A stretch of 64,000 nt of DNA from Mycobacteroides abscessus ATCC 19977 (GCF_000069185.1 NC_010397.1:2356001-2420000); one strand, 5' to 3'; positions 16,999-26,881 are shown, counted from the first letter of the stretch. The notes: a model not told the origin generated them from the sequence alone. Numbers and translations are program-made.

Positions 16999-19900
16999 CT
17001 AGCGGGGCTTGGCCAGCGGGAAGGGCAGTGTTTCGCGGATGCTGCGCCCGGTGATCAGCATGACCACCCGGTCCACTCCCATGCCCATCCCTCCGGTTGG
17101 CGCCATTGCGTACTCCATCGCGCGCAGGAAATCCTCGTCGAGTTCCATCGCTTCGGCGTCTCCGCCGGCCGCCAGCAGTGATTGCTCATACAGGCGTCGG
17201 CGCTGTTCCACCGGGTCGGTCAACTCGGTATAGGCGGTGCCGAGTTCGACACCCCACGCGACCAGATCCCACCGCTCGGCGAGCCCGGCGATGCTGCGGT
17301 GCGGGCGGGTAAGCGGCGACACCGAGACCGGGAAATCGCTATAGAACGTGGGTGAGGTCGTGTGTTTCTCCACCAGCCGTTCGTAGAGTTCCAGGACCAG
17401 GTGACCGGCATCCCAGCGCGGATTGAACTGCACCTCCGCGGACTGGCAGAACCTTTGCAATGTCGGCACTTCCGTCGCAGCGTTGACCTCTTCACCCAGC
17501 GCGCGAGAGACCGCCTCATGCACGGGAACGATCGGCCATTCGCCACCGATGTCCACCGGCGCCAGCCTCCCGTCGGCTCCGGGCCGCATCACCACTTCGG
17601 CGCCGTGGGCGGCTTTCGCGGCGTTCTGGATGAGCCGCTGCGTGGTCTGGGCCCAGGTCACATAGTCGGCGTGCGCCTGATAGGCCTCGAGCAGGGTGAA
17701 TTCGGGATTATGGCTGAAGTCGACGCCCTCGTTGCGGAAGGCCCGCCCCAATTCGAAGACCTTCTCCACGCCACCGACGCAGAGCCGCTTGAGGTACAGC
17801 TCCGGCGCGATACGCAGATACAGATCCAAGTTGTACGCGTTGATGTGTGTCAGGAAGGGACGCGCGTTGGCTCCGCCGTGCACCTGCTGCAGAATCGGTG
17901 TTTCCACCTCTAGGAAACCTTGAGCCAAAAGGGTATTGCGCAGCGATGTGATGATCGCGCTACGGGCCGCGATCTGCTCGCGAGCCTCGGGGTTGATCGC
18001 CAGGTCGAGGTATCGTGCACGCACCCTGGCTTCGGGGTCGGTAAGGCCCTTGCGCTTGTCGGGGAGCGGGTGCAGGCATTTGCCGATGATCCGCCACGAC
18101 TCCACCAGGACCGATCGGGTGCCGTTGTTCGATTGACCCATGACCCCGCTGGCCTCGACCAGATCACCCAGATCGACGGCGGCGGTGAACTCTTCGTGCA
18201 GCCGCGGATCGTCGATAAGCAGCTGCACCTCCGCGGACCAATCCCGTAGCTGTGCGAACAACACACCGCCGTAGTCGCGGATTCGCAACAATCGCCCGCT
18301 GATGACCACTTCGCTACCGTCGGGTGCGGCAAGCGCCTCGGCCACGGTATGGGACGGTGGCGATCCCACCGGGTATGTGTCGATTCCCTTCTCCTGTAAG
18401 GCGGCCAGCTTGCCCAGTCGAACCTTGACCTGCTCCGGTACGCGCTGTTGAGGTGCTGTCTGGGGCAGTAGCTCGGGTGTGCTGCCATCGTGATGCAGCA
18501 GGCCCGTGGCCACGATGGCCTGTGGAACCGCGCTGTACTGGCCGGTGTGCCTCGGCTTGTCGCGGTTGCCGAAGGGCAGCACCAGGAAGCCTTCGGCGAT
18601 CACCGACGCGATGCCGATGCGGGGGATGAGCCGGGCGTCTTCGTAGCAGGCGAACCGGGGCACCCATTCCGGCTGATACTTCACATTGGAGCGATATAAC
18701 TGCTCGAACTGCCAGAACCGTGAGGCGAACATCAGCACCGAGCGCCACAGTCGAAGTACCGGGCCCGCTCCGATTCGGGAGCCGTCGGCGTAGACCGAGC
18801 GAAACATCACAAAGTTGAGGGAAACGCGGGTGATCCCCATACCCTCTGCGCGTGTGAGCAGCTCCGTGACCATGAATTCGATAGTGCCGTTGGGTGATTG
18901 ACGCGAGCGGCGCATGAGTTCGAGGGACACCCCGTTGGTGCCCCACGGTACGAGAGACAGCATGGCGACGGGATCGCCCGTGGAATCGATCGCCTCAACC
19001 AACAGGCAGTCGCCATCGGTGGAATCCCCCAACCGTCCCAGTGCCATCGAGAAGCCGCGCTCGGTATTGCCATCACGCCACAGGTCGGCATTGACGATGA
19101 TCTGTTTCGTCTCTTCGGCGCTCAGTTCGCGATGGCGGCGGATGCGCACCGATAGTCCCGAACGTCGTGCGCGGTTGACCGCCTGCCGGACCGTGGCCAT
19201 ATGCGGACCCGAAATCGAGAATGAGCGCGGGTACAAGATGGCCTCGTCGCCGAGTTCCAGTGCGTTGAGCCCATGTTCGCGATACGCCAGCGCACCTTCG
19301 GCGCTGGCGCCCATGACCGCCGGCGCCCAGCCGTAAGCGTCGCATACCTGCAGCCATGCGGAAATGGCTTGGCCCCAAGCCGATTTGTCCCCAATGGGAT
19401 CGGCACTGACCAGGCAGACGCCAACTTCCACCCGATATGTCACGGCCGCTCGGCCATTGGGCGCGAAGATGACGGCCTTGTCGCGTCTCGTCGCGAAATA
19501 ACCCAGGGAGTCGTCCTGCCCATAGCGCTCCAGGAGCCCGCGGATTAGAGATTCGTCATCACCGGTCAGCGCGTTGACGGCTCGTTGCGAGCGGAACAAC
19601 ACGATGGCCGCGGCGATCAGGGCCAGCGCGCCGAATAACCCGAAGAGCCAGTTCAGGAAGTGAGGGGGCAGACCATCGAAATCGCGGTGTGAGGCGATCG
19701 AAAAGCCGGCCACCCGATTGAGTGCCCACCAGAAACGATCACCGGGGACAAGCGTGCGGGGGAAGAGTTCCAGCAGGCCCCATGCCAGGACTGTTCCGGC
19801 GGCCATCCCCGCGATCAGCACCAGCGCCGCCTTGACCGTCGCACCGCGGCGTACCTTGGCGTAGAACTCCTTACGCGCGAGCAGCAGCAACAGGATGAAC

Positions 19901-20331
19901 GCGCCGTGCACGACGAGACCGATCAGCTCGGTGGTGTCACGATGCTCTATGAAGCCGCCCACGTTTAGTGCTGACCGTCCCAGTAGGTCGATCAAGAGCA
20001 CCCACCAGGCGATGCTCTTGCGCACCGCCAGGGCGGCGGCCAGTAGCGACAGTACAAAAGCCCAGGACAGGCTGCCGTCGGGCCAACCGAACAGGTATTC
20101 GTCGACGAACTCGCGAGGCAGCTTCGTCACCATCCGAATGAATGGCGAGATGCTCGACAGGAAGTTCAGGATCGCCTGGATGCCGACAAACCAGCCGAAG
20201 AACGCCGGGACCCAGCGCCACCGTGAGGTTACGGGTGGTCGCGCTGCCGGGCGTGCACCGATTCCCGGGAGCGCCGTGACAGCGGGATGATCCGGGGCGG
20301 GTGGTTCAACTGCCGGTTTGATGGATGTCAC
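16999..20331 (-). CDS. lysX: Bifunctional lysyl-tRNA synthetase / lysyl-phosphatidylglycerol synthase
   Basis: 1110 residues in three parts. Residues about 30-240 are membrane helices; 250-560 is a GNAT-like aminoacyl-transferase domain of the MprF/DUF2156 type ([41 protein letters not shown]). The remainder is a complete class II lysyl-tRNA synthetase: an OB-fold ([20 protein letters not shown]), motif 2 [15 protein letters not shown] and motif 3 [15 protein letters not shown]. It makes Lys-tRNA and transfers lysine to phosphatidylglycerol, giving a cationic lipid that protects against cationic antimicrobials. M. tuberculosis LysX (Rv1640c) has the same architecture and the same position before infC. 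It is not the housekeeping lysS. Confidence 0.96.
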
Positions 20332-20388
20332 CTTGCGAGAATAAGTGGCATGCCTTGGCGTTCCCTGCGAGTTTGAGTTCCCGGCGTT

Positions 20389-20811
20389 TTAACGCAGGTA
20401 CTTCTCGCCGGGGCCCTGCCCGGGCTCGTCCGGCACTGCGCTGGCCTCGCGGAAAGCCTTCTGCAGACTCTGTAACCCGTCCCGAATCGGTGCGGCATGC
20501 GGTCCCAGGTACTCGACTGAGGCGGCCACCAAGCCCGCGAGTGCGGTGATCAGCCGGCGTGCTTCATCCAGGTCACGGTGCGGGCTCTCGTCGGGATCGG
20601 CGGAGGACAGCCCCAGTTTTTCGGCACTGGAGCTCATCAGCATGACGATGGCCTTGGTTATCACCTCGATCGCAGGGATGTCGGCAAGCTCGCGGACACT
20701 CTCGGCCGGGGACTGGTCGTACTGATCCCGGTCGTACTGATCATGGTCAAGGTCATCGGTCACGGCTGCTAGACTGTCACGTGCGACCGTTCCCGACTCT
20801 GTCGGGGACAT
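20389..20811 (-). CDS. DUF1844-domain protein
   Basis: 140 residues from ATG 20811. After a variable acidic lead containing a DQYDRDQYDQ repeat, the core IPAIEVITKAIVMLMSSSAEKLGL is the DUF1844 signature (helix ending in SSA-KLGL). The C-terminal helices include a RRLITALAGLVAAS segment. DUF1844 genes are often found beside infC in actinobacteria, with unknown function. A longer frame to 20868 exists, but it would run into the infC promoter and leader. The gene is divergent from infC. Confidence 0.8.
   Translation of the reverse strand: MSPTESGTVARDSLAAVTDDLDHDQYDRDQYDQSPAESVRELADIPAIEVITKAIVMLMSSSAEKLGLSSADPDESPHRDLDEARRLITALAGLVAASVEYLGPHAAPIRDGLQSLQKAFREASAVPDEPGQGPGEKYLR
20770..20775 (+). 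promoter_or_regulatory. Candidate -10 element for the infC operon
   Basis: TAGACT fits the mycobacterial TANNNT -10 and is followed by a plausible start near 20781. No clear -35 is seen. It lies within the 5' end of the divergent DUF1844 gene and would give a leader of about 250 bases before infC. Confidence 0.35.
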
Positions 20812-20864
20812 CAAGTGGAGTCCCGCTCCCACCGCTGGCCACAAGGTACAGCGGTCCGGTCCAG

Positions 20865-21002
20865 CCACCTTTGGTGGGTGTTCTGCGCTACGCAGAACGG
20901 CGTATCTCGTCGTGACCGGTCGGCTTCGGGCCCTGCCATGTGCAGGGCTTTCTTGCTGATGGGCCCGCTTTTGTCCCCGTCGAACCGAGCTTCGGTCACG
21001 AC
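20865..21002 (+). promoter_or_regulatory. Structured infC leader with attenuator-like hairpin
   Basis: Four nested or successive hairpins lie just upstream of infC. They are CCACC/GGTGG (20865-20877), GTTCTGCG/CGCAGAAC (20880-20898), a long-range 10-bp stem GTCGTGACCG/CGGTCACGAC (20909-20918 with 20993-21002), and inside it GCCCTGC/GCAGGGC (20930-20948) followed by TTTCTT. The last looks like an intrinsic terminator. GGGCCC occurs at 20928 and again at 20961, so an alternative pairing that breaks the terminator is possible. This is the layout of a ribosomal-protein or IF3 attenuation leader. No ligand can be inferred from sequence alone. Confidence 0.6.
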
Positions 21003-21029
21003 AGGTAGAGGACGAGCCAGGGAGGCCAC

Positions 21030-21644
<615 letters not shown>

Positions 21645-21675
21645 TACGGAAAACAAAGGAACAGGGAACACCAAG

Positions 21676-21870
21676 ATGCCCAAGGCCAAGACCCACAGCG
21701 GTGCGTCGAAGCGCTTCCGCACCACCGGTAGCGGAAAGATCGTGCGCCAGAAGGCGAACCGTCGCCACTTGCTGGAGCACAAGCCCACCTCTCGCACCCG
21801 CCGTCTCGACGGCCGCGCCGTGGTTGCGGAGAACGACGCCAAGCGCGTCAAGAAGATGCTGACCGGCTAG
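21676..21870 (+). CDS. rpmI: 50S ribosomal protein L35
   Basis: 64 residues, a standard L35 length. It opens with [20 protein letters not shown] and ends in a basic KRVKKMLTG. It is a small basic protein that binds 23S rRNA. It lies 31 bases after infC, with an AAAGGAACAGGG purine stretch as ribosome-binding site, in the conserved order infC-rpmI-rplT. Confidence 0.98.
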   Translation: MPKAKTHSGASKRFRTTGSGKIVRQKANRRHLLEHKPTSRTRRLDGRAVVAENDAKRVKKMLTG

Positions 21871-21932
21871 CAGCCCACCACGACCACCCCAACACCACAG
21901 CACCACTCTGCATCACTAGAAGGAACAAATTT

Positions 21933-22322
21933 ATGGCACGCGTGAAAAGGGCTGTCAATGCCCAGAAGAAGCGCCGGACAATCCTGAAGGCCTCCAAGGG
22001 CTACCGCGGTCAGCGGTCGCGCCTGTACCGGAAGGCCAAGGAGCAGCAGCTGCACTCGCTGACCTACGCCTACCGGGATCGTCGCGCCCGTAAGGGTGAG
22101 TTCCGCAAGCTGTGGATCGCGCGCATCAATGCCGCGGCCCGCGCCAACGACATCACCTACAACCGCTTCATCCAGGGGCTGAAAATTGCCGGCGTCGAGG
22201 TCGACCGTAAGAACCTCGCCGAGTTGGCAGTCAGCGATGCCGCTGCGTTCACCGCGCTGGTCGAGGTCGCCAAGGCCGCGCTGCCTGAGGATGTTAACGC
22301 TCCGGCCGGGGAAGCCGCCTGA
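21933..22322 (+). CDS. rplT: 50S ribosomal protein L20
   Basis: 129 residues. [20 protein letters not shown] and the [16 protein letters not shown] core are typical L20, with a basic N-terminal extension that reaches into 23S rRNA early in 50S assembly. AGAAGGAACAA precedes ATG 21933. In other bacteria L20 represses its own operon through the leader RNA, which makes the structured infC leader here a natural place to look for such control. Confidence 0.98.
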   Translation: MARVKRAVNAQKKRRTILKASKGYRGQRSRLYRKAKEQQLHSLTYAYRDRRARKGEFRKLWIARINAAARANDITYNRFIQGLKIAGVEVDRKNLAELAVSDAAAFTALVEVAKAALPEDVNAPAGEAA

Positions 22323-22366
22323 GCATTCCGGCTGACTCAACGGCACTGACTGAGCGGTCACAGACA

Positions 22367-23119
22367 GTGATCGACGCGGTCAAACTGCACCGGCCCGCCG
22401 CCCGTCGGCGGGCCGGTCTTTTTCTGGCAGAAGGCCCCAACCTCGTCGAGGCCGCACTGCGTTCCGGTGCGGTTGAGCGGATTTTTGCGACGGATGCCGC
22501 GATAGAGCGATTTGTCGATCTGTTGGCCGAAGCGCCCGTACGCCGGGTCACCGAGCGCGCTGCTAAAGCGTTGTCCGACACCGTGACTCCGGTGGGGCTG
22601 GTCGCCCAGTGCCGCACTGTCGTATCCACCTGGTCTCAAGTCACCGCGCGATCGCCCCGATTTGTCATTGTCGCCGTGGATATCTCGGAACCTGGCAACG
22701 CGGGCACCCTCATCCGGGTCGCGGACGCGATGGGTGCCGATGCCGTCGTACTGGCGGGCAATAGCGTCGACCCCTTCAACGGCAAAAGCTTGCGTGCTTC
22801 GGCGGGAAGCATTTTCAACATTCCGGTGGTGCCCGAAGGGGACGTCGGGGCGATCGCCGCCGATCTTGCGCAGACGGGGGTGGCTCTATTGGCCACCACT
22901 CTCGACGGTGACCTTTCCCTCGATGAGGCGGACGCGGTCCTTGCGGGCCCCTGCGCTTGGTTCTTCGGAAACGAGGCCCATGGGCTCGACGGGGCGACCG
23001 CAGCCTTGGCCACGCATCGGATCAACATCCCGATGCGTGGGGGAGCTGAGAGCCTCAACCTGGCCAGCGCCGCCTCCATTTGTCTGTACGCCACGGCGCG
23101 GATGCATCGCCGTCAATAG
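22367..23119 (+). CDS. tsnR: SPOUT-family 23S rRNA/tRNA 2'-O-methyltransferase (TsnR/SpoU type)
   Basis: 250 residues. The N-terminal substrate-binding domain includes RRRAGLFLAEGPNLVEAA. The C-terminal SPOUT trefoil-knot domain shows IVAVDISEPGNAGTLIRVADAMG, FFGNEAHGL and INIPMRGGAESLNLA, the motifs that bind S-adenosylmethionine. It likely methylates a ribose in rRNA, fitting its place after rplT. The start is GTG 22367. The frame is open further upstream back to the rplT stop, with only ATT or CTG codons and no strong Shine-Dalgarno, so the N-terminus may be a few residues longer. M. tuberculosis annotates the matching gene (Rv1644) as tsnR; thiostrepton resistance is not implied. Confidence 0.9.
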   Translation: MIDAVKLHRPAARRRAGLFLAEGPNLVEAALRSGAVERIFATDAAIERFVDLLAEAPVRRVTERAAKALSDTVTPVGLVAQCRTVVSTWSQVTARSPRFVIVAVDISEPGNAGTLIRVADAMGADAVVLAGNSVDPFNGKSLRASAGSIFNIPVVPEGDVGAIAADLAQTGVALLATTLDGDLSLDEADAVLAGPCAWFFGNEAHGLDGATAALATHRINIPMRGGAESLNLASAASICLYATARMHRRQ

Positions 23120-23185
23120 CCTCCAGTACTATCCGACAAAGCCGTAACGGCGAGTACTAGTAACTTCGATGGATCGAGGAACCTC

Positions 23186-24142
23186 ATGCCCGCACCTCTG
23201 CAGATCAGGCACTTTCGTGAATCGGATGTTCCCGACCAGACTGGCAAGACACACGTCATCACCGGTGCGAATAACGGTCTGGGTCTGGTTGCCGCGGAGG
23301 CGCTCGCACGTGCCGGCGCCCGCGTCGTGCTTGCCTGCCGCAACCAGCAGACCGGGCGCGCGGCCCTGGACAAGGTGCGTGCCCTGGGTCCGAATGCTGA
23401 CCACGCGCTCGTTGAATTGGACCTCACCAGTCTGGCATCGGTGCGATCGGCCGCGGACGCCATCCGCACCCAGGCGCCGACCATCGACGTGCTGCTGAAC
23501 AACGCGGGTGTCATGGCGATCCCGTTGCAGCGCACCGCCGAAGGATTCGAGATGCAGATCGGCGTGAACCATCTCGGCCACTTCGTGCTGACCGACGCGC
23601 TGCTGCCGTCGCTACTGGCCGCCGACGCGCCCCGGGTGATTTCTCTGGGCAGCGTCGCGCACGCGCAGGGACGCAATAACCTGAAGGTCGACGACCTGAA
23701 CTTCACTCAGCGTCGGTACAACCGGATGACCGCCTATCGCGCCTCGAAGCTCGCGTGCATGCTGTTCGGCTCGGAGTTGGCTCGAAAGGCCGCGGCCGCC
23801 GGATCCTCGCTGGTGTCGGTGAATGTGCACCCCGGAGTGGCGGCCACCAACCTGTTCGACTCCATGATTCCGAAACTCCCGGGGCTGCATAAGGCCTTCT
23901 ACTTCGGCATGGGCCTGGTGCTGCAGGACGAGCGCCAAGGTGCGGAGTCCGAGCTGTACGCCGCGTCGATGCCGGATGTCCAGCCCGACGACTATCTGGG
24001 CCCCACCCAGTTGACCGGCGCCAGGGGACCGGTAGCGCGCGCACCCCGGAGCAAGGAAGCACGTGACCCCAAGCTGGCGGCGCAGTTGTGGCAGAAGTCG
24101 GTGGAACTCACCGGGGCCGACTACTCGCGACTCAGCGGTTAG
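23186..24142 (+). CDS. Short-chain dehydrogenase/reductase (retinol-dehydrogenase-like)
   Basis: 318 residues. Cofactor motif TGANNGLG (TGxxxGxG), then LDLTSLASV, LLNNAGVMA (NNAG), the catalytic serine in VISLGSVAH, and YRASKLA (YxxSK). The length, and the conserved NHLGHFVLTDALL segment, place it with the RDH/WWOX/protochlorophyllide-type SDRs that reduce lipophilic carbonyls with NADPH. The substrate is unknown. The start ATG 23186 begins MPAPLQIRHF with AGGAACCT upstream. It stands alone between tsnR and the tRNA gene. Confidence 0.9.
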   Translation: MPAPLQIRHFRESDVPDQTGKTHVITGANNGLGLVAAEALARAGARVVLACRNQQTGRAALDKVRALGPNADHALVELDLTSLASVRSAADAIRTQAPTIDVLLNNAGVMAIPLQRTAEGFEMQIGVNHLGHFVLTDALLPSLLAADAPRVISLGSVAHAQGRNNLKVDDLNFTQRRYNRMTAYRASKLACMLFGSELARKAAAAGSSLVSVNVHPGVAATNLFDSMIPKLPGLHKAFYFGMGLVLQDERQGAESELYAASMPDVQPDDYLGPTQLTGARGPVARAPRSKEARDPKLAAQLWQKSVELTGADYSRLSG

Positions 24143-24211
24143 CGCCGCTGGGATCACTCTGAGTCCAACACTCGTGTCGCGCATCGTGGTTCGGCATTAT
24201 CGGTGCTCGAC

Positions 24212-24282
24212 GCGGGTGTGGCTGAGAGGCTAGGCACCGGCCTGCAAAGCCGTTCACACGGGTTCGAGTCCCGTCACTCGCT
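24212..24282 (+). tRNA. tRNA-Cys (GCA)
   Basis: A 71-base cloverleaf. The acceptor GCGGGTG (24212-24218) pairs with CACTCGC (24275-24281) with one G-U; the discriminator is U (24282), as cysteinyl-tRNA synthetase prefers. The anticodon GCA is at 24244-24246 in the loop CTGCAAA. The T arm is ACGGG-TTCGAGT-CCCGT. CCA is not encoded. A -10-like CATTAT lies about 15 bases upstream. The genes that follow on the other side differ from M. tuberculosis, so this tRNA marks the edge of a variable region. Confidence 0.95.
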
Positions 24283-24328
24283 CTATCTGACCGTAGGTCT
24301 AGCTGCGGATTCTCCCTGCGCCGGAGAC

Positions 24329-24631
24329 CTAGTCGGACCCACTGAATTGGGGGTTATTCGCTACCCCGGCCTCGGTCTTCGCCATCGCCTCAGCGGCTGC
24401 GCTAATCAGTCCGCCGAGCTTCTTCGCCGCAGCCAAAAGGGTGTCCGCTGTCTGTTGCCAAATCTTTTGTTCGCGACGGAACGCATCACCGGTTGCGCCC
24501 GTCCAGCTTTCAGCGAGTTTGTTCACCTCAGCCCTCTGTTCATCGAGCAACTGCTGCAGTCTCGCTATCGAGGCTTGCCAATCACCAACTAGTGCGCTTA
24601 TTTTCGCGTAGTCGTAGACCAAATCGGCCAT
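24329..24631 (-). CDS. WXG100-family (EsxA-like) type VII secretion protein
   Basis: 100 residues, all helical, the exact size of the family. The hairpin motif is SWTGATGDAF with W43-T-G45 between two long amphipathic helices. The C-terminus ends FSGSD, an F-xxx-D that resembles the YxxxD/E secretion signal with Phe for Tyr; I see no classical YxxxD/E. It is the second gene of a pair, 10 bases after the partner at 24642, the order in which EsxB-EsxA pairs are encoded. No ESX membrane or ATPase gene is in the window, so it would rely on a system elsewhere. Confidence 0.85.
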   Translation of the reverse strand: MADLVYDYAKISALVGDWQASIARLQQLLDEQRAEVNKLAESWTGATGDAFRREQKIWQQTADTLLAAAKKLGGLISAAAEAMAKTEAGVANNPQFSGSD

Positions 24632-24641
24632 GAGGCCCCGC

Positions 24642-24947
24642 CTACCGATCCAGCGTCTGAGTGATCGAGGTGGCTCTCAGGCCCTCACTGCTGGCGAAGG
24701 TGCTTGCGAAATCACTGACCTTCTCGGCAATGTGTTGTTCCTCGATGGCCAGCTCAGATAGTGCAGAGGTGAACTCGCCCATCGCGGCATGCGCTGCCTT
24801 ACCGCCTTCGCCCTGTAGTGATTGCGCGAGTTCCTGAGCAAGCTGAGTGAGGTGACCAGCAGTAGAGTTGAATTCTGTCACCGTGCCATGTAGCTGTTCC
24901 GCAAGCTTCTTGAGCTCTTCAGGATTTACGCTTAATCCAGGATTCAT
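24642..24947 (-). CDS. WXG100-like (EsxB/CFP-10-like) partner protein lacking the Trp
   Basis: 101 residues from ATG 24947, which follows a G-rich AAGGGGGCGGGG stretch. Two amphipathic helices flank a turn LQGEGGKAA (residues 44-52). That is the WXG position, but Trp is replaced, as happens in one member of some heterodimeric pairs. The N-terminus NPGLSVNPEELKKLAEQLHG resembles CFP-10-like proteins. It probably forms an antiparallel heterodimer with the WTG protein downstream. A longer frame to 25112 overlaps the neighbouring gene and has no family support. The product may be an exported effector or a carrier; nothing in the window decides this. Confidence 0.78.
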   Translation of the reverse strand: MNPGLSVNPEELKKLAEQLHGTVTEFNSTAGHLTQLAQELAQSLQGEGGKAAHAAMGEFTSALSELAIEEQHIAEKVSDFASTFASSEGLRATSITQTLDR

Positions 24948-25035
24948 CCCCGCCCCCTTGTTGTCGCACGAAGCTATCAGCCACCGCGGGGGTGTACAAG
25001 CGAACGGGGCCGAATCCCTCTCGCCCGGTCGAGCT

Positions 25036-25590
25036 CTAGCCGCCGGCTGGTGCCTCTTCGGCCTTGGGAGGTTGGCCGTCCGGCGATTCCAGCACAGGAG
25101 GTGTGGGCGCACCCGGCATCACCGTCGGAGCGGCGGCCTCGATCGGAGCGATGCTCTGCGGTGGCTGACCATGCGGATCTTCCAACGCGGGATTCTCATT
25201 GCCTGCGGCGAACTGCACCCCGGTGGTGCTGGCCGGGGCCGCGGGGTTGACGCCGCCCTGGATGCCGTATCGCGTGCTCGACGAGGTCAGCACGTTCGCG
25301 GGGTGCGCGGCGTTGCCCAGTTTGCTGCCCGGCAGGCCGGCGGCACCGGCCGCCGGGTCTGCATTGGCCGCGATCTTGACTCCCCGGGCATCGACCGTGG
25401 CGGGTGCCACCGCCGGGAAGTTGTTGTAGATGTACGTGTAGCTACCCGGGGTGGCCGGTAGGGGAGCCGGCACGCCGGGCACAAAGGGAATGCCCGGCGG
25501 GTCGGCTGCTGCTGTCGGTGCGGCGAATCCCGCCAAGGCGAGGGCTCCGGCCACACCAGCCGCGGTGGCGGCAATTTTCTTCTTCGGCAC
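25036..25590 (-). CDS. Pro/Ala-rich secreted protein, porin-linked
   Basis: 184 residues. A signal peptide (MPKKKIAATAAGVAGALALA, cleaved near AAAD) leads to a low-complexity Pro/Ala-rich protein with no cysteine. The short motif P-x-LE-x-P-x-GQPP occurs twice near the C-terminus (PALEDPHGQPP and PVLESPDGQPP). A less repetitive middle (YTYIYNNFPAVAPATVDARGVKI) may be a folded segment. The start is 12 bases after the MspA-like porin stop, so the two are almost certainly cotranscribed and may work together in the outer membrane. I do not recognise the family. Confidence 0.72.
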   Translation of the reverse strand: MPKKKIAATAAGVAGALALAGFAAPTAAADPPGIPFVPGVPAPLPATPGSYTYIYNNFPAVAPATVDARGVKIAANADPAAGAAGLPGSKLGNAAHPANVLTSSSTRYGIQGGVNPAAPASTTGVQFAAGNENPALEDPHGQPPQSIAPIEAAAPTVMPGAPTPPVLESPDGQPPKAEEAPAGG

Positions 25591-25602
25591 AGGGACTCCT
25601 CC

Positions 25603-26235
25603 TTAGATCTTCATCGGGTCGCCGTAGATGGCGAACTCAGTATGCGCAGAAGCGGTCGAGATTCGCAGATAGACATACGAGCGGATCGTGACATCGCCAC
25701 CGCAAGCATCCGCCTTGATGTGCAGATTGTCCACGTCCAGCATGGCCTTGCCGCCATCGCTGAGGGCCATGTTCGCCAGCGGCAGGTCCGTGATCACACC
25801 CGGCTGCAGGATCGTCTGGACGAAACCGGCAAGTCCACCGGAACCACCAACCGACGGCCCGCCGCTATAGCCAACGGACCCTGCGAGACCACCCGTGCCA
25901 CCAATCTGCAGACCGCTGGAAACGTCTGTCTGGCAACCCAGTTGATACCCGGCGATGAAAAGACTGTCGGTGATCGGGGCCGATCCGCCCGTGGCGACCG
26001 CTGTCGCGTCGAAGGTGACGAACGCCTCGCGTGAGTTGGACGCCTCGGCCAGGTTGGGCACCGAGTTGATGGTCTCGTGGTCGATCCGGATCACCAGAGT
26101 CCAGCCGTCACGAGTGACCTTTGTGTACGTCTGGGGCGCCATGGCGACCGGATCAGCGTGCGCCGGCGCCGTTGCGAAGGTACAGATCGCAGTGACCAGC
26201 GCCATGACGGCGCCAACTCGTTTGCGTACGGCCAT
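25603..26235 (-). CDS. MspA-family porin
   Basis: 210 residues from ATG 26235. The signal peptide is MAVRKRVGAVMALVTAICTF, with cleavage after PAHA. The mature protein of about 185 residues has the MspA pattern: a Trp-containing start (TKVTRDGWTLVIRID), SLFIAGYQLGC in place of the LELGYQIG strand, Gly-rich loops, QPGVITDLPL, and the C-terminal strand VYLRISTASAHTEFAIYGDP. MspA forms an octameric outer-membrane channel for small hydrophilic solutes. Two cysteines (GYQLGC and DACGGD), absent from MspA itself, could form a disulfide. A longer frame upstream to 26403 would place the signal peptide internally and is rejected. First gene of a two-gene operon. Confidence 0.85.
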   Translation of the reverse strand: MAVRKRVGAVMALVTAICTFATAPAHADPVAMAPQTYTKVTRDGWTLVIRIDHETINSVPNLAEASNSREAFVTFDATAVATGGSAPITDSLFIAGYQLGCQTDVSSGLQIGGTGGLAGSVGYSGGPSVGGSGGLAGFVQTILQPGVITDLPLANMALSDGGKAMLDVDNLHIKADACGGDVTIRSYVYLRISTASAHTEFAIYGDPMKI

Positions 26236-26251
26236 GTGGATGCCTCGTTTC

Positions 26252-26281
26252 CCCTTGTGGATATGACCCTTGTGGATATGA
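26252..26281. repeat. 15-bp tandem repeat in the porin 5' leader
   Basis: CCCTTGTGGATATGA occurs twice in direct succession (26252-26266 and 26267-26281), ending 17 bases before the porin start codon. Read on the minus strand it gives two AAGGG Shine-Dalgarno-like cores, one per copy. Confidence 0.7.
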
Positions 26282-26403
26282 ACGGTGGTGAACCAGTACC
26301 TGAAGTTGAGAGCTTGCGGCGTCATCGATTGCGTATCGGTGTGATCAGTTCGTGATGTGAGCTGACGGAAAGATACGCCGACGGAATCGCCGCCGCTGGT
26401 CAC

Positions 26404-26423
26404 TTTTCACAGGTTTTTCACAG
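26404..26423. promoter_or_regulatory. Direct repeats TTTTCACAG spaced one helical turn
   Basis: TTTTCACAG is present at 26404-26412 and 26415-26423, 11 bp apart, about 170 bp upstream of the porin start in a locally AT-richer stretch. Two half-sites on the same face of the helix suggest a regulator binding site. Confidence 0.4.
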
Positions 26424-26830
26424 AAATTGCCGCCGGAGACGATTCCGCTCACTTTCGACTTTCTTTCGATGTGAGTTGATGTCATGTTGCTGGACGCTGG
26501 CAAATAACAAAGGGCAGGCTGTCCAAATATGTACTTATGCTGGGTCAATCGACTGGTGAACGGTATGTGTCAAACCGTCCACGGTAGGGTAAACCCGTTC
26601 TCCGGACGAGTAGTTTTCGTCTGTCAGACGACAGAAATGGAACACGGAAAAATGTGGCCCACGCCATAGTAAAGCCCTGTAAAAGCTGCGTAAACGGGTG
26701 TTACGCATGGGTGCGACCTGCCTGAACGGCATGCGCGGGCTAATTAACAGCTGGGTTGCGTACGGTAATCCGAGCGTCGATGAGCCATCGATTTTGGTGA
26801 CGCTCTCCACGTCGTGTCGGGGAGGGGGCA

Positions 26831-26881
26831 ATGACTAGATCGGACGCCCGCGTGGGACGTGTCAGCGAATGCGGGCCCTAA
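26831..26881 (+). CDS. Possible 16-residue leader peptide
   Basis: ATG 26831 is preceded by GGAGGGGG (26821-26828), one of the strongest ribosome-binding sites in the window, and reads MTRSDARVGRVSECGP before TAA. No larger gene uses this start. It could be a small protein or a leader peptide acting on RNA downstream, but the next gene on this strand begins 298 bases later. No poly-Cys or amino-acid-biased run is present. Confidence 0.3.
   Translation: MTRSDARVGRVSECGP

Noticed and set aside
26345-26548. 67-codon minus-strand ORF upstream of the porin
   Set aside because: It covers the AT-rich promoter stretch and the TTTTCACAG repeats, and has no convincing Shine-Dalgarno or family pattern.
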